Below are positions 1 through 10,945 of a DNA stretch of 64,000 nt, in pieces (within the stretch, counting starts at the first letter, position 1; each line of letters opens with the position of its first letter). The notes below the pieces were generated by a model. The model searched no databases and was not told where the DNA came from. It saw only the letters and a list, made by a program, of their open reading frames with translations. Source of the DNA: Palaemon carinicauda (lineage: Eukaryota > Arthropoda > Malacostraca > Decapoda > Palaemonidae). A program made the translations under genes and the position numbers. The stretch spans positions 80,822,455-80,886,454 of the forward strand of contig NC_090751.1 of NCBI RefSeq assembly GCF_036898095.1, in the 5' to 3' direction.

Positions 1-242
1 TTGATGATGATCTGCGAACTACGAAATTTGTGTCCATGATTTAAACCAGGACCCATTTCTTCTAAGTGGGTCCTTCCTGATTTAAACGATTTGTTCTTCG
101 GGTTTGGCACGTATGTTCATTTTCATCATTCAGTGGAGACTTGTTTTTTAGTCTCTTGGGAGTTAAATTGTGTACCATCTCATAGAGGGAATTGGGAGTA
201 ATATTTTGCCATTTATTCGTGTAACTTGTTGAAAAAGAAATT
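1..242. other. non-coding flank, nothing recognised
   Basis: AT-rich sequence with no supported gene. The minus-strand reading frame crossing it includes translated (TGTA)n microsatellite and has no recognisable domain. Confidence 0.5.
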
Positions 243-288
243 TGTATGTATGTATGTATGTATGTATGTATGTATGTATGTATGTATG
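243..288. repeat. (TGTA)n microsatellite
   Basis: About 11 uninterrupted tetranucleotide units. Short open frames on both strands here (Met-Tyr-Val-Cys and Tyr-Ile-His-Thr repeats) are translations of the microsatellite and not genes. Confidence 0.97.
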
Positions 289-1324
289 CAATACCAACTC
301 CTATTAAGTTCGAATGCACATTGCGTGCTTATTTGTTGATTATCGTAATAAGTTGCAACAAATTTACAACCAGGTATGAATCACTGCAACATCGTAGGGG
401 GGAAGGGTGCTGTGGGTGGCTCCACGTGGGGGTGTGGGGTTTGACTAAGTAGTCGTCATTGTGTGTGAAAGGGAAATGTTTTCGGAAGATATATCTTAGA
501 AATCAAATCTATATACATCATATAAATAAAGTCGTGAAAAAAAATATGTTAACCCCAAATTTAGTTTCCGTGTTCTTAATGAGCCCCACGTTTATTGAAT
601 TGGGCTACAACCTTTTCATTTATTTATTTACTAAGCGTATTAGCTCGAGGCATTGATATATTGATATATTAAGTTACTTTACTTTACTTTACCTTAAGGG
701 CTGATTCCTTGGTCTTATTGCACTGGGAAACCTGTACCTTACAGGACCTACATGTCTCTTTGTCATGTACATTCTTAGGTATTTATCGCATCATACATCG
801 TATTCCGTATTCATGTCACTTGAATTACTGCAGGTAAGAGTTTAAACATTCTTGCAGCCACCCATTGGCTTTATATAGCATGATATTATATCGATTTCTT
901 TAGTAATACCAGGACCGCCTAACGTTACAAAATTTGCTAAGAAGTATGAAACACACATTTCTTCCCGAAAGGATGTTGCAGTCAATCGTAGTCTTTTCAG
1001 ATAGGTTTACTTGACGTCTTAATTTTGTTCCTCCAATCCGTTCACTCCAGTGATACATGTTATGAAGTATGAACCCACTTCTGCAGTCACAGTCTATAAC
1101 TATGACTATAACTATAACTGCTATGCTGTAGTACAACAATCTTTGTGATTTATGAAATTTTACTTAAATTGTAACTAGTAAAAATAGGGAAAAAACGCTT
1201 CAGTAGGTGTACTAGTTCCACCTCATTTATGGCCAACAGTATAGTGAGGTGTGGTGTTTTTTGACAAATCGACTATTCAACCAATGAATCTTTATTTGTT
1301 TAACAAATAAACACAAGGGTTTTG
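289..1324. other. AT-rich intergenic DNA, no gene seen
   Basis: I see no coding region with a domain, no RNA gene and no obvious mobile element. Small features are a (ACTTT)n tract near 672-694, a twofold GATATATT repeat near 654-670, and a short run of TATAAC/TATGAC units near 1095-1118. Confidence 0.6.
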
Positions 1325-1501
1325 ATAGTTTATATATGATATATCTTTAAATGTTAATGTTTTTAAAATATTTTATCTTAATTGTTCATTACGTCTGATA
1401 TCATTTATTTACTTCCTTATTTCCTTTCCTCTCTAGGCTATTTTTCCCTGTTGGATTTGGCTTATAGCATCTTGCTTTTCCAATTAGGATTGTAGCTTAG
1501 C

Positions 1502-1553
<52 letters not shown>
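1325..1553 (+). mobile_element. SINE-like repeat copy 1, 5'-truncated, with (AAT)n tail
   Basis: The right end carries the element's conserved terminus (TTGTAGCTTAGCTAATAAT) preceded by a GCTTATAGCATCTTGCTTTTCC block, then 17 AAT units at 1502-1553. The body matches the minus strand of the long copy at 2117-2815 but stops far short of its 5' end. A 5' truncation with a simple-sequence 3' tail is the hallmark of retroposition by LINE machinery. No internal tRNA-like promoter is visible in this fragment. Confidence 0.7.
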
Positions 1554-1639
1554 TTGTTCGGGCTATCATGGATATCTTGTAACTAAATAGTTTTTTATGC
1601 CTGGCAGTAATCTCAGCTGTTGAAGCTTGGAAGGAGTCT

Positions 1640-2110
1640 TAAACTATTAGTTTAAGTACAGTAGTAGGCAAAAATGAAAATGTTGCTAAAAATATCCTTT
1701 TCAATTCTTTCCAGAACTGCGGTCCAGTTGGCTTGGTACGGTTTCCATATACCACTGAAGACTGAAAGAGGACACAAAGGCTGTCATGCAACAAGTTGAG
1801 ATATTGCTAAAAGAACTTGAATCCTCTATCTTCTGTATGAGCCAAGTTAAATATGACACCATCAAGGGTGAACTGATGCTGTAAACTTCGCTTGAATAGT
1901 GAAATCTTCGTTTTAAGGTTCTTTGTTTTTTAGAAGACAGGTTAGATTTGGGACATTTAGTGCTGGTATGAGGTTCCTCAATCATGTACAGACCAATATT
2001 AGATTATTCTGAGTAAAATAGCAGATGTTTAAGATCTTTTTGTCTTTAGAAATTGGTTTTCCATTCAGTGAGATTTATTTATTTATATATTTTTTCTTAA
2101 TTTGAAACTG
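1640..2110. repeat. old tandem duplication, unit 1 (left half)
   Basis: About 300 bp around 1699-2025 aligns by eye, with gaps, to 3098-3395 in the same orientation. Shared landmarks are TTCAATTCTTTC, CTTCTGTATGAGC, AAACTTCG(C/T)TTGAATGGT-like and GACATTTAGT. The next segment (TTGGTTTTCCATT near 2052) matches one near 3665. No protein domain is readable in it. Confidence 0.65.
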
Positions 2111-2116
2111 GAGTGA

Positions 2117-2179
<63 letters not shown>

Positions 2180-2815
2180 ATGCTAAGCTACAACCCTAGT
2201 TGGAAAAGCAGGATGCTATAAGCCCAGGGGCCCCAACAGGGTACATAGCCCAGTGAGGAAAGGAAATAAGGAAAAATAAAATCTTTTAAGAATAGTAACA
2301 ACATTAAAATAGATATTTCCTACATAAACTATGAAAACTTTAACAAAACAAGAGGAGAGAAACTAGATAAAACAGTGTGCCCGAGTGTACCCTCAAGCAA
2401 GAGAACTCTAACCCAAGACAGTGGAAGACCATGGTACAGAGGCTATGGCACTACCCAAGACTAGAGAACAATGGTTTGATTTTGGAGTGTCCTTCTCCTA
2501 GAAGAGCTGCTTACCATAGCTGAAGAGTCTCTTCTACCCTTACCAAGAGGAAAGTAGCCACTGAACAATTAGAGTGCAGTAGTTAACCCCTTGAGTGAAG
2601 AAGAATTGTTTGGCAATCTCAGTGTTGTCAAGTGTAAGAGGACATAAGAGAATCTGTAAAGAATAGACCAGACTATTCGGTGTCTGTGTAGGCAAAGGGA
2701 AAGAACCGTAACCAGAGAGAAGGGTCATATGTAGTACTGTCTGGCCAGTCAAAGGACCCCATAACTCTCTAGCGGTAGTTTCTCAACGGGTGGATGTTGC
2801 CCTGGCCAACTTGTG
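2117..2815 (-). mobile_element. SINE-like repeat copy 2, longest copy, with (ATT)n tail
   Basis: Read on the minus strand, the element starts near 2815, runs about 630 bp, and ends in the conserved ...TTGTAGCTTAGCATTTAATAAT terminus followed by about 20 AAT units (2117-2180 on the + strand). It is the longest of four copies in the first 4.5 kb. From memory, this sequence is one I associate with shrimp genomes. It has no open reading frame of note. A composite or non-autonomous LINE 3' end is an alternative to a true SINE. Confidence 0.75.
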
Positions 2816-3040
2816 TTTGATCAAAATATAATAAATTTTTGGTTCATGCTCCTTTTACTAATTCCTGGAAGTTGGTAAGCTTTGATTAAATCAATGCATT
2901 TTTGTAAAATATAAAAATTTAAATAAAAGTGTAGTTTAATTCTAGATCATCGTTTAGACATTAAATAATAGTCACCTACTTTTTTGGGATAACAATACTT
3001 CAAGTTTACCTTTTTGGCAAAATTTTCGGAAGAATTGGTT
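2816..3040. repeat. old tandem duplication, unit 1 (right half)
   Basis: TTTGATCAAA, GTTGGTAAGCTTTGATTAAA and the following T/A-rich stretch resemble 3755-3975 in the same order (TTTGATCAAA, GTTGGAAAGCTCTGATTGAA). With 1640-2110 this forms one duplication unit, later split by the SINE-like copy at 2117-2815. Confidence 0.6.
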
Positions 3041-3980
3041 AGGTACAGTAGTCAAAAGCAAAAAAAAAAAAAACAAAAAAAAAAATGTTGAAATGACTTT
3101 TTCAATTCTTTCTCGATTTGTGTTCCAGTTTGGTATGGATGACACTGAAGCCTGGAGGAGGTGCAGACGTTGATGTTCAAGAAGTTGAAAGTCTTTAGTT
3201 TCCTGTCTTCTGTATGAGCAGAGTTAAGTATGACACTTTCAGTTATCTAATACTGAAAACTTCGTTTGAATGGTAAAATCAGTTTTAAAGTCGTGTGCTT
3301 TTTAGAACCTAAGTTAGATTTTGTGACATTTAGTACTAGGGTTAAGTTACAAGAATATAGACTAGGAATTTTAGACGTGGCTGAGTAGACTAAATATTAT
3401 TATTATAATTGCTATTATTGTTATTATCATTACTAGCTAAGCTACAACCCTAGTTGGAAAAGCAATACGCTCTAAGCCCAAGGGCTCCAACAGGGAAAAA
3501 TAGCCTAGTGAGGAAAGGAAATAAGGAAACAAATAAACGATCTGAGAAATGATGAACAATTAAAATAAAATATTTAAAAGACAGTAATATCAAAGGTGAT
3601 ATTTCATAAACTATAAAACTTATGTCAGCCTGATATCTGATATTGAAGATTTATTATTTGTAGTTATTGATTTTCCATTTTATGAGATTTTTTTTTTTTT
3701 AGTGGAGACTTTAGATTAGAATTTAAATAATAGGACTCACTCAAACTGTATTTGATCAAAGAATCATATTTTTTTTTTTTTTTTTTACTGAATGATTTTT
3801 CTTTTTAGTAAATCCCCTTAGTTGGAAAGCTCTGATTGAATTCATGATTTTTTGTTAAAAGAAAAATGCTTTAAACTCAAGTAACTTTGAAGTTTAGTTC
3901 CATACCTCTGTTTAGGTGTGAAATAGGTTACCCTCTTATATATACCTTTTATTTGACAAAACTTAAATCAACCTGTTCTC
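3041..3980. repeat. old tandem duplication, unit 2
   Basis: Second unit of the duplication whose first unit is 1640-3040. It contains an A-run (about 3060-3084, interrupted by one C) and T-runs near 3691 and 3771. It was independently invaded by a SINE-like copy at a different site (3399-3625). Divergence is substantial, so the duplication is old. Confidence 0.6.
3399..3625 (-). mobile_element. SINE-like repeat copy 3, 5'-truncated
   Basis: Conserved terminus AGCTAAGCTACAACCCTAG with the following GGAAAAGCA...CCCAAGGGCTCCAACAGGG block, preceded by an imperfect (TTA)n tract at about 3399-3434 that is the degenerate tail. It shares roughly the first 190 bp of copy 2 and then ends. Confidence 0.7.
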
Positions 3981-4107
3981 AGCAAGGCTGTAAATCAGTT
4001 AAGTTGAATTATTATCGTAAGTGGGTAGTGGTGGCAGTGCGACATGTGTGGTGTACTGTAGCTGTTAATTCTACCTAGTTTAATTTTTGTTTAGCAAATG
4101 TCTTTCT
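3981..4107. other. short non-coding spacer
   Basis: Nothing recognised. The 63-codon open frame that ends here has no domain signature. Confidence 0.4.
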
Positions 4108-4383
4108 TGGGTAGTGCCATAGCCTCTGTACCGTGGTCTTCCACTGTCTTGGGTTAGAGTTCTCTTGCTTAAGGGTACACTCGACATACTATTCTATCTT
4201 ATTTCTCTTCTTCTTGTTTTGTGAAAGTTTTTATAGTTTAATAGCCGAAATTTATTTTAATATTACTGTTCTTAAAATATTATCTTTTTCCTTGTTTCCT
4301 TTCCTCACTAGCCTATTCTCCCTTTTGGAGCCCATGGGCTTATAACATTTTGCTTTTCCAACTTAGGTTGTAGCTTAGCAATT

Positions 4384-4464
<81 letters not shown>
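4108..4464 (+). mobile_element. SINE-like repeat copy 4 with long (AAT)n tail
   Basis: Plus-strand copy beginning at GGTAGTGCCATAGCCTCTG (matching minus-strand 2455-2430 of copy 2) and ending in TTGTAGCTTAGCAATTTAT followed by about 26 AAT units at 4385-4464. The 70-codon open frame inside it is incidental. Confidence 0.75.
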
Positions 4465-4544
4465 CGTATTTGGGTGAGTTCACGGTTGAAAAGGTGACAT
4501 AGGAACTCGAGTACATCTTTTTATTAGTTCTTAAGATATCCTAT

Positions 4545-5180
4545 ATTGGTTTGTCCGGAAATATTCTAATTTCTTCACTGAAATGTCATACTTTTTTGGT
4601 CATTAGAATATCATAATTTTGGTTGCTTAGATTATATTAATAGTTTACGGGCTTAGAATATCTTACTTTTGGGGTCTTTAAATATCTTACTTTTTGGGTC
4701 TTTAAATATCTTACTTTTGTGGCTTAAATGTCATACTTTAAGGGGCTTAAAATATCTTACTTTTGGAGCTCAAAATATCTTACTTTTGGAGCTCAAAATA
4801 TCTTACTTTTGGGTCTTAAAATATTCTACTTATAAGACTTAAAATATCCTTCTTATGGGGCTTAGAATATCTTACTTTTGGGCCATTAAAACATCCTACT
4901 TTCACGGACCTAAAATATCTTACTTTTGGGGACTTCAGATATCTTACTTTAGGGGGGTTTAAAATATGATACTTTTGGGGGTTAAAATACCTTACTTTTG
5001 TGGGTTAAAATACCTTACTTTTGGGGGTCAAAATATCTTACTTTTGTGGGCTTAAAATATCTTACTTTTTGTCGCTTAAAATATCTTACTAATGTGGCTT
5101 AAAATATCTTAATTTTGGGGACTAAAATATCCTACTTTTGAGGGGTAGATATCCTACTTTTGGGGACTTGATATCCTAAT
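4545..5180. repeat. minisatellite, about 23-bp unit
   Basis: About 26 imperfect tandem units built round AAAATATCTTACTTTTG with a variable G-rich linker and a CTTA or TTA start. Unit length varies from about 20 to 24 bp. Units near 4990-5100 are the most regular; both ends decay gradually into AT-rich sequence. Confidence 0.9.
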
Positions 5181-5907
5181 TCGTTTTCGATTGAACTGAA
5201 TTATTAAAAATATATTGATACTTAAAAATTACTTAAGACAGTACTAAATTTGTACTGCATAAATTTTGATTAGTTATTTTCTGTGAGTTACTAAATTTGA
5301 ACTCTATAAATCCTTATTAGTATTTTTTTTTTCTTTTGTGGGTTTTTATTAACACTTTTGACTTTCAGGTTAATGTGGACTTCTACTTAGATGCTTAAAA
5401 TCCTTCAACCAAAAGGATGATGTACATTAAGGACTATCCTGAATTAGTCCTGTGGGATTCGGACTCTGCTGGTCAAGTCCTTCAGTTGGAGCAGAGCAAG
5501 TGGAACTTTTTGGGCCATTGGGTGTAGTAATTTGTCCCTCTTTAATTTACTATTTCACAATGAGGATTTAAATATCTGGTTCAAGTTATAAGTTCTGGAC
5601 AGAGTGCTAAGTTATATTTCTAGCTTGCTAATTTAGCTAAATTCTTTCATTTTTAGTTTCATGAATTTAGTTTTTATACATTAAATTCCAATTGTAAATA
5701 GCTTTAATGAATATTTGATGGCTAAAATTTAGTTATAAATCAATTTAGGCCTACATAAACCCATGTCCATAACTAAGATTGAAATTGCGTAAGTTACCTG
5801 AAGTCTTTTAGAGAGCTAAATCATATTTCATTCTCATCAACCTGGTGGCATCTGAGAAAAATCCTAATTGTGGAAATCGTAGTAATTAAATTTCTGGTAG
5901 TCCTGAT
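5181..5907. other. AT-rich non-coding DNA
   Basis: No open frame of meaningful length, no RNA gene, no element end recognised. Confidence 0.5.
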
Positions 5908-6440
5908 AGAAGTTATTTCAGGTAGATGGTGGGCTGTTTCAGGTAGAGGCTGGGCAATTTCAGGTAGGAGTTATTTCAGGTAGAGGCTGGGGTATATCAA
6001 GGAAGCGTTATTTTAGGTAGAGGGTGGGCTGTTTCAGGTAGCTGCTGGGCTGTTTCAGGTAGAGGCTGGGGTATTTCAGGTAGAAGTTATTTCAGGTAGA
6101 AGCTGGGCTATTTCAAGGAAGAGTTATTTCAGGTAAAGGGAGGGCTATTTCAGGAAGATGCTGAGCTGTTTCAGGTAGAGGCTGGGCCATTTCAGGTAGA
6201 GGGTGGGCTATTTCAGGAAGATGCTGAGCTGTTTCAGGTAGAAGCTGGGCCATTTCAGGTAGAGATGGGCTATTTCAGGAAGATGCTGAGCTGCTTCAGG
6301 TAGGGACTGGGCTGTTTCATGTAGAGGCCTGACCATTTCAGGTAGGAGTAATTTCATGTAGAGGCTGGGCTATTTCAAGAAAGAGTTATTTCAGGATAGA
6401 GGGTGGGCTATTTCAGATAGAGGCAGGGCTGTTTCAGTTA
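5908..6440. repeat. minisatellite, 21-bp unit with shorter 15-16-bp variants
   Basis: Tandem units built round TTTCAGGTAGAGGCTGGG (21 bp), interrupted at intervals by shortened units such as TATTTCAAGGAAGAG and CATTTCAGGTAGGAG. The recurrence of short units among full ones suggests a small higher-order organisation. The + strand is strongly G-rich. Confidence 0.9.
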
Positions 6441-7169
6441 AATATTAGTCTAGATGTATTTATTTGATCCAGTGGGATTGGACATTCAAATCATGAGATC
6501 CCAGAAGGAAAGTTTTCGTTATTTTTTTTTTATTTGTCAATTTTGACTTTCAAGAATTGGATATTTCTAGTAAGAGTGGGAAAACCTTGATGAATATTAA
6601 AGCAGGTTTTATTTTGTAATTGTATAATTTTTTAAGTTCAGGAAATAGGAACATGTTCGTAAATTAGTTTGGGAAATATCAAACTGTAGTGTTATTGTAT
6701 TAGGAATTAATAGGTTATATAAGATTACTGAATTATCCTATGCCAAAACTTTCAGTTGATGGTAATGAGGTTTTAGTTTAAGTATACATGGTTTATTTCT
6801 TTTTGTGGCATTTAGAATAAGCTGTTTTAAATATTTATTTCAAGGTGTGCTATGTTTAGCCTTTCAATTTTTCTTTCTTGCCTGTAAGCTTAAGATTCCT
6901 TAATACAAAACACTTTCAAGTTTCAATAGTATCCTTACATAGTTGATCCCCCACATTGCATTTTAAATTTCCTAAAGGGTAATAACTAGCAAATGTATAT
7001 GAAGTAATCTAAAGTTTAAACACACTATTGATCCTATATCTAATAATCTAGAGTAAATATTTTGATGTCTGTAATTTGTATAAAAATAATATCACACTTT
7101 TTATTCTTCATTTTGTAAGATTTAGTATTTGATGAAATGTCCATCTCCCGTCCCCATGTTAAAAATCAT
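6441..7169. other. AT-rich non-coding DNA
   Basis: Nothing recognised on either strand. Confidence 0.5.
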
Positions 7170-7185
7170 CCCCCCCCCCCCTTCT

Positions 7186-7276
<91 letters not shown>
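7170..7276. repeat. C12 run followed by (TC)n microsatellite
   Basis: Twelve C residues at 7170-7181, then an almost perfect TC tract at about 7190-7276 with one CC interruption near 7250. The Leu-Ser open frame over it is a translation of the repeat. Confidence 0.97.
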
Positions 7277-7577
7277 TAATATATAAGTTAGTGACTCTAT
7301 TGAAGATTCTAGGAGTATACTTTGAAAGAAAAAGGTATAGAATATAGGTAAATCAAAAAGTTACTGTACCTGTTTTCCAAATATTAATTAGATATTGTTA
7401 GAGAAGCTGAAATTTAGGGTTAGGAAAGATGGTTCTAAAACTTTGTGCTCTTGGGAAGGTCGAAAAGCTGATATGTTGATCAGTATAGATTTTAAATGCT
7501 AAGAATAAAAGTTGAACTTGAACATTGCTGGATAATACAGAATGGTGAACAGTTTTAGGTGATTATTGGCAGACGAG
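7277..7577. other. non-coding spacer before the satellite
   Basis: AT-rich, nothing recognised. The satellite begins abruptly near ATGGTTAGGGGGC at 7578. Confidence 0.5.
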
Positions 7578-10500
7578 ATGGTTAGGGGGCTTTGGTGTGA
7601 AATGGCTAATAGGACTTTGGTGTGAAGGGCTAGGAGGGTTTTGGTGCGAAATGGCTAGAAGGGCATTGGTGTGAAATGGCTAGGAAGGTTTTGGTGTGGA
7701 ATGGCTAGGAGGGCTTTGACGTGAAATGGCTAGGGGGACTTTGGTGTGTAATGGCTAGGAGGGCTTTAGTGTGTAATGGCTAGGAGGGGTTTGGCGTGAA
7801 ATGGCTAGGAGAACATTGGTGTGAAATATCTGGAAGGGCTTTGGTGTGAAATGGCTAGGAGGAGTTTGGTGTGAAATGGCTAGGAGCAGTATGGTGTGAA
7901 ATGGCCAGGAGGACTTTAAGTATGATATGGCTAGGAGGTCTTAGGTGTGTAATGGCTAGGAAGGCTTGGGTGTGTAATGGCTAGGAGGGCTTTGGTGTGA
8001 AATGGCTAGGGGGACTTTGGTGTGTAATGGCTTGGAGGGCTTTAGTGTGTAATGGCTAGGAGAGCTTTGGTGTGAAATGGCTAGGAAAACTTTGGTGTGA
8101 AATATCTGGAAGGGCTTTGGTGTGAAATGGCTAGGAGGAGTTTGGTGTGAAATGGCTAGGAGCAATATGGTGTGAAATGGCCTGGAGAACTTTAGGTGTG
8201 AAAGGGCTAGGAGGGCTTAGGTGTGTAATGGCTAGGAGGGCTTGGGTGTGTAATGGCTAGGAGGGCTTTGGTGTGAAATGGCTAGGAGGACTTTGGTGTG
8301 TAATGGCCATGAGGGCTTTAGTGTGTAATGGCTAGGAGGGCTTTGGCGTGAAATGGCTAGGAGAACTTTGGTGTGAAATATCTGGAAGGGCTTTCGTGTG
8401 AAATGGCTAGGAGGAGTTTAGTATGAAATGGCTAGGAGCAGTATGGTGTGAAATGACCAGGAGGACTTTAGGTGTGGAATGGCTAGGAAAGCTTGGGCGT
8501 GTAATGGCTGGGAGGGCTTTGGTGTGATAAGGCTAGAGGGACTTTGGTGTGTAATGGCTAAAAGGGTTTTAGTGTGTAATGGCTAGGAGGGCTTTGGCGT
8601 GAAATGGCTAGGAGAACATTGGTGTGAAATATCTGGAAGGGCTTTGGTGTGAGATGGATGGGAGGAGTTTAGTGTGAAATGGCTAGGAGCGGCATGGTGT
8701 GAAATGGCAAAGGGGACTTTAGGTGTGATATGGCTAGGAGGGCTTAGGTGTGTAATGGCTAGGAGGGCTTGGGTGTGTAATGGCTAGGAGGGCTTTGGAG
8801 TGAAATGGCTAGGGGGACTTTGGTGTGTAATGGCTAGGAAGGCTTTAGTGTGTAATGGCTAGAAGGGCTTTGGCGTGAAATGGCTAGGAGAGAACTTTGG
8901 TGTGAAATATCTGGAAGGGCTTTGGTGTGAAATGGCTAGGAGGAGTTTAGTGTGAAATGGCTAGGAGCAGTATGGTGTGAAATGGCCAGGAGGACTTTAT
9001 TTGTGAAATGGCTAGGAGGGCTTAGGTGTGTAATGGCTAGTAGGGCTTGGGTGTGTAATGGCTAGGAGGGCTTTGGTGTGTAATGGCTAGGAGGGCTTTA
9101 GTGTGTAATGGCTAGGAGGGCTTTAGTGTGTAATGGCTAGGAGGGCTTTGGCGTGAAATGGCTAGGAGAACTTTGGTGTGAAATATCTGGAAGGGCTTTG
9201 GTGTGAAATAGCTAGGAGGAGTTTGGTGTGGAATGGCTAGGAGCAGTATAGTGTGAAATGGCCAGGAGGACTTTAGGTGTGAAATGGCTAGGAGGGCTTA
9301 GGTGTGCAATGGCTAGGAGGGCTTTGGTGTGTAATGGCTAGGAGGGCTTTGGTGTGAAATGGCTAGGGTGACTTTGGTGTGTAATGGCTAGGAGGGCTTT
9401 CGTGTGCAATGGCTAGAAGGGCTTTGGCGTGAAATGGCTAGGAGAACTTTGGTGTGAAATATCTGGAAGGGCTTTAGTGTGAAAAGGCTAGGAGGAGTTT
9501 GGTGTGAAATGGCTAGGAGCGGTATGGTGTGAAAAGGCCAGGAAGACTTCAGGTGTGAAATGGCTAAGAGGGCTTAGGTGTCTAATGGCTAGGAGGGCTT
9601 GGGTGTGTGATGGCTAGGAGGGTTTTTTTTTTGTGAAATGGCTAGGGGTACTTTAGTGTGTAATGGCTAGGAGGGCTTTAGTGTGTAATGGCTAGGAGGG
9701 CTTTGGCGTGAAATGGCTAGGAGAACTTTGGTGTGAAATATCTGGAACAGCTTTGATGTGAAATGGCTAGGAGGAGTTTGGTGTGACATGGCCAGGAAGA
9801 CTTTAGGTGTGAAATAGCTATGAGGGCTTAGGTGTGTAATGGCTAGGAGGGCTTTAGTGTGAAATGGATTGGGGTACTTTGGTGTGTAATGGCTAGGAGG
9901 GCTTTAGTGTGTAATGGCTAGGAGGGCTTTGGTGTGAAATGGCTAGAGAACTTTGGTGTGAAATATCTGGAAGGGCTTTGGTGTGAAATGGCTAGGAGGA
10001 GTTTAGTGTGGAATGGCCAGGAGGACTTTAGCTGTGATATGGCTAGGAGGGCTTAGGTGTGTAATGGTTAGGAGGGCATGGGTGTGTAATGGCTAGGAGG
10101 GCTTTGGTATGAAATGGCTAGGGGGACTTTGGTGTGTAATGGCTAGGAGGGCTTTAGTGTGTAATGGCTAGGAGGGCTTTAGTGTGTAATGGCTAGGAGG
10201 GCTTTGGTGTGAAAAGGCTAGGAGAACTTTGGTGTGAAATATCTGGAAGGGCTTTGGTGTGAAATGGCTAGGAGGAGTTTGGTGTGGAATGGCTAGGAGC
10301 AGTATGGTGTGAAATGGCCAGGAGGACTTTAGGTGTGAAAGGGCTAGGAGGGCTTAGGTGTGTAATGGCAAGGAGGGCTTGGGTGTGTAATGGCTAGGAG
10401 GGCTTTGGTGTGAAATGGCTAAGGGGAATTTGGTGTGTAATGGCTAGGAGGGCTTTAGTGTGTAATGGCTAGGAGGGCATTGGCGTGAAATGGCTAGGAG

Positions 10501-10945
10501 AACTTTGGTGTGAAATATCTGGAAGGGCTTTGGTGTGATATGGCTAGGAGGAGTTTGGTGTAAACTGGCTAACAGCGGTGTGGTGTGAAATGACCAGGAA
10601 GACTTTAGGTGTGAAATGGCTAGGAGGGCTTAGGTGTCTAATGGCTAGGAGGGCTTGGGTGTGTGATGGCTAAGAGGGCTTTGGTGTGAAATGGCTAGGG
10701 GTTCTTTGGTGTGTAATGGCTAGGAGGGCTTTAGTGTGTAATGGCTAGGAGGGCTTTGGCGTGAATTGGCTAGGAAAACTTTGGTGTGAAATATATGGAA
10801 GAGCTTTGGTGTGAAATGGCTAGGAGGAGTTTAGTGTGAAATGGGCAGGAAGACTTTAGGTGTGAAATGGCTAGGAGGGCTTAGGTGTGTAATGGCTAGG
10901 AGGGCTTTAGTGTGAAATGGCTAAGGGAACTTTGGTGTGTAATGG

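Noticed and set aside
1701..1985. Minus-strand 94-codon frame
   Set aside because: Falls in the old duplicated non-coding segment. The paralogous unit at 3098-3395 does not keep the frame.
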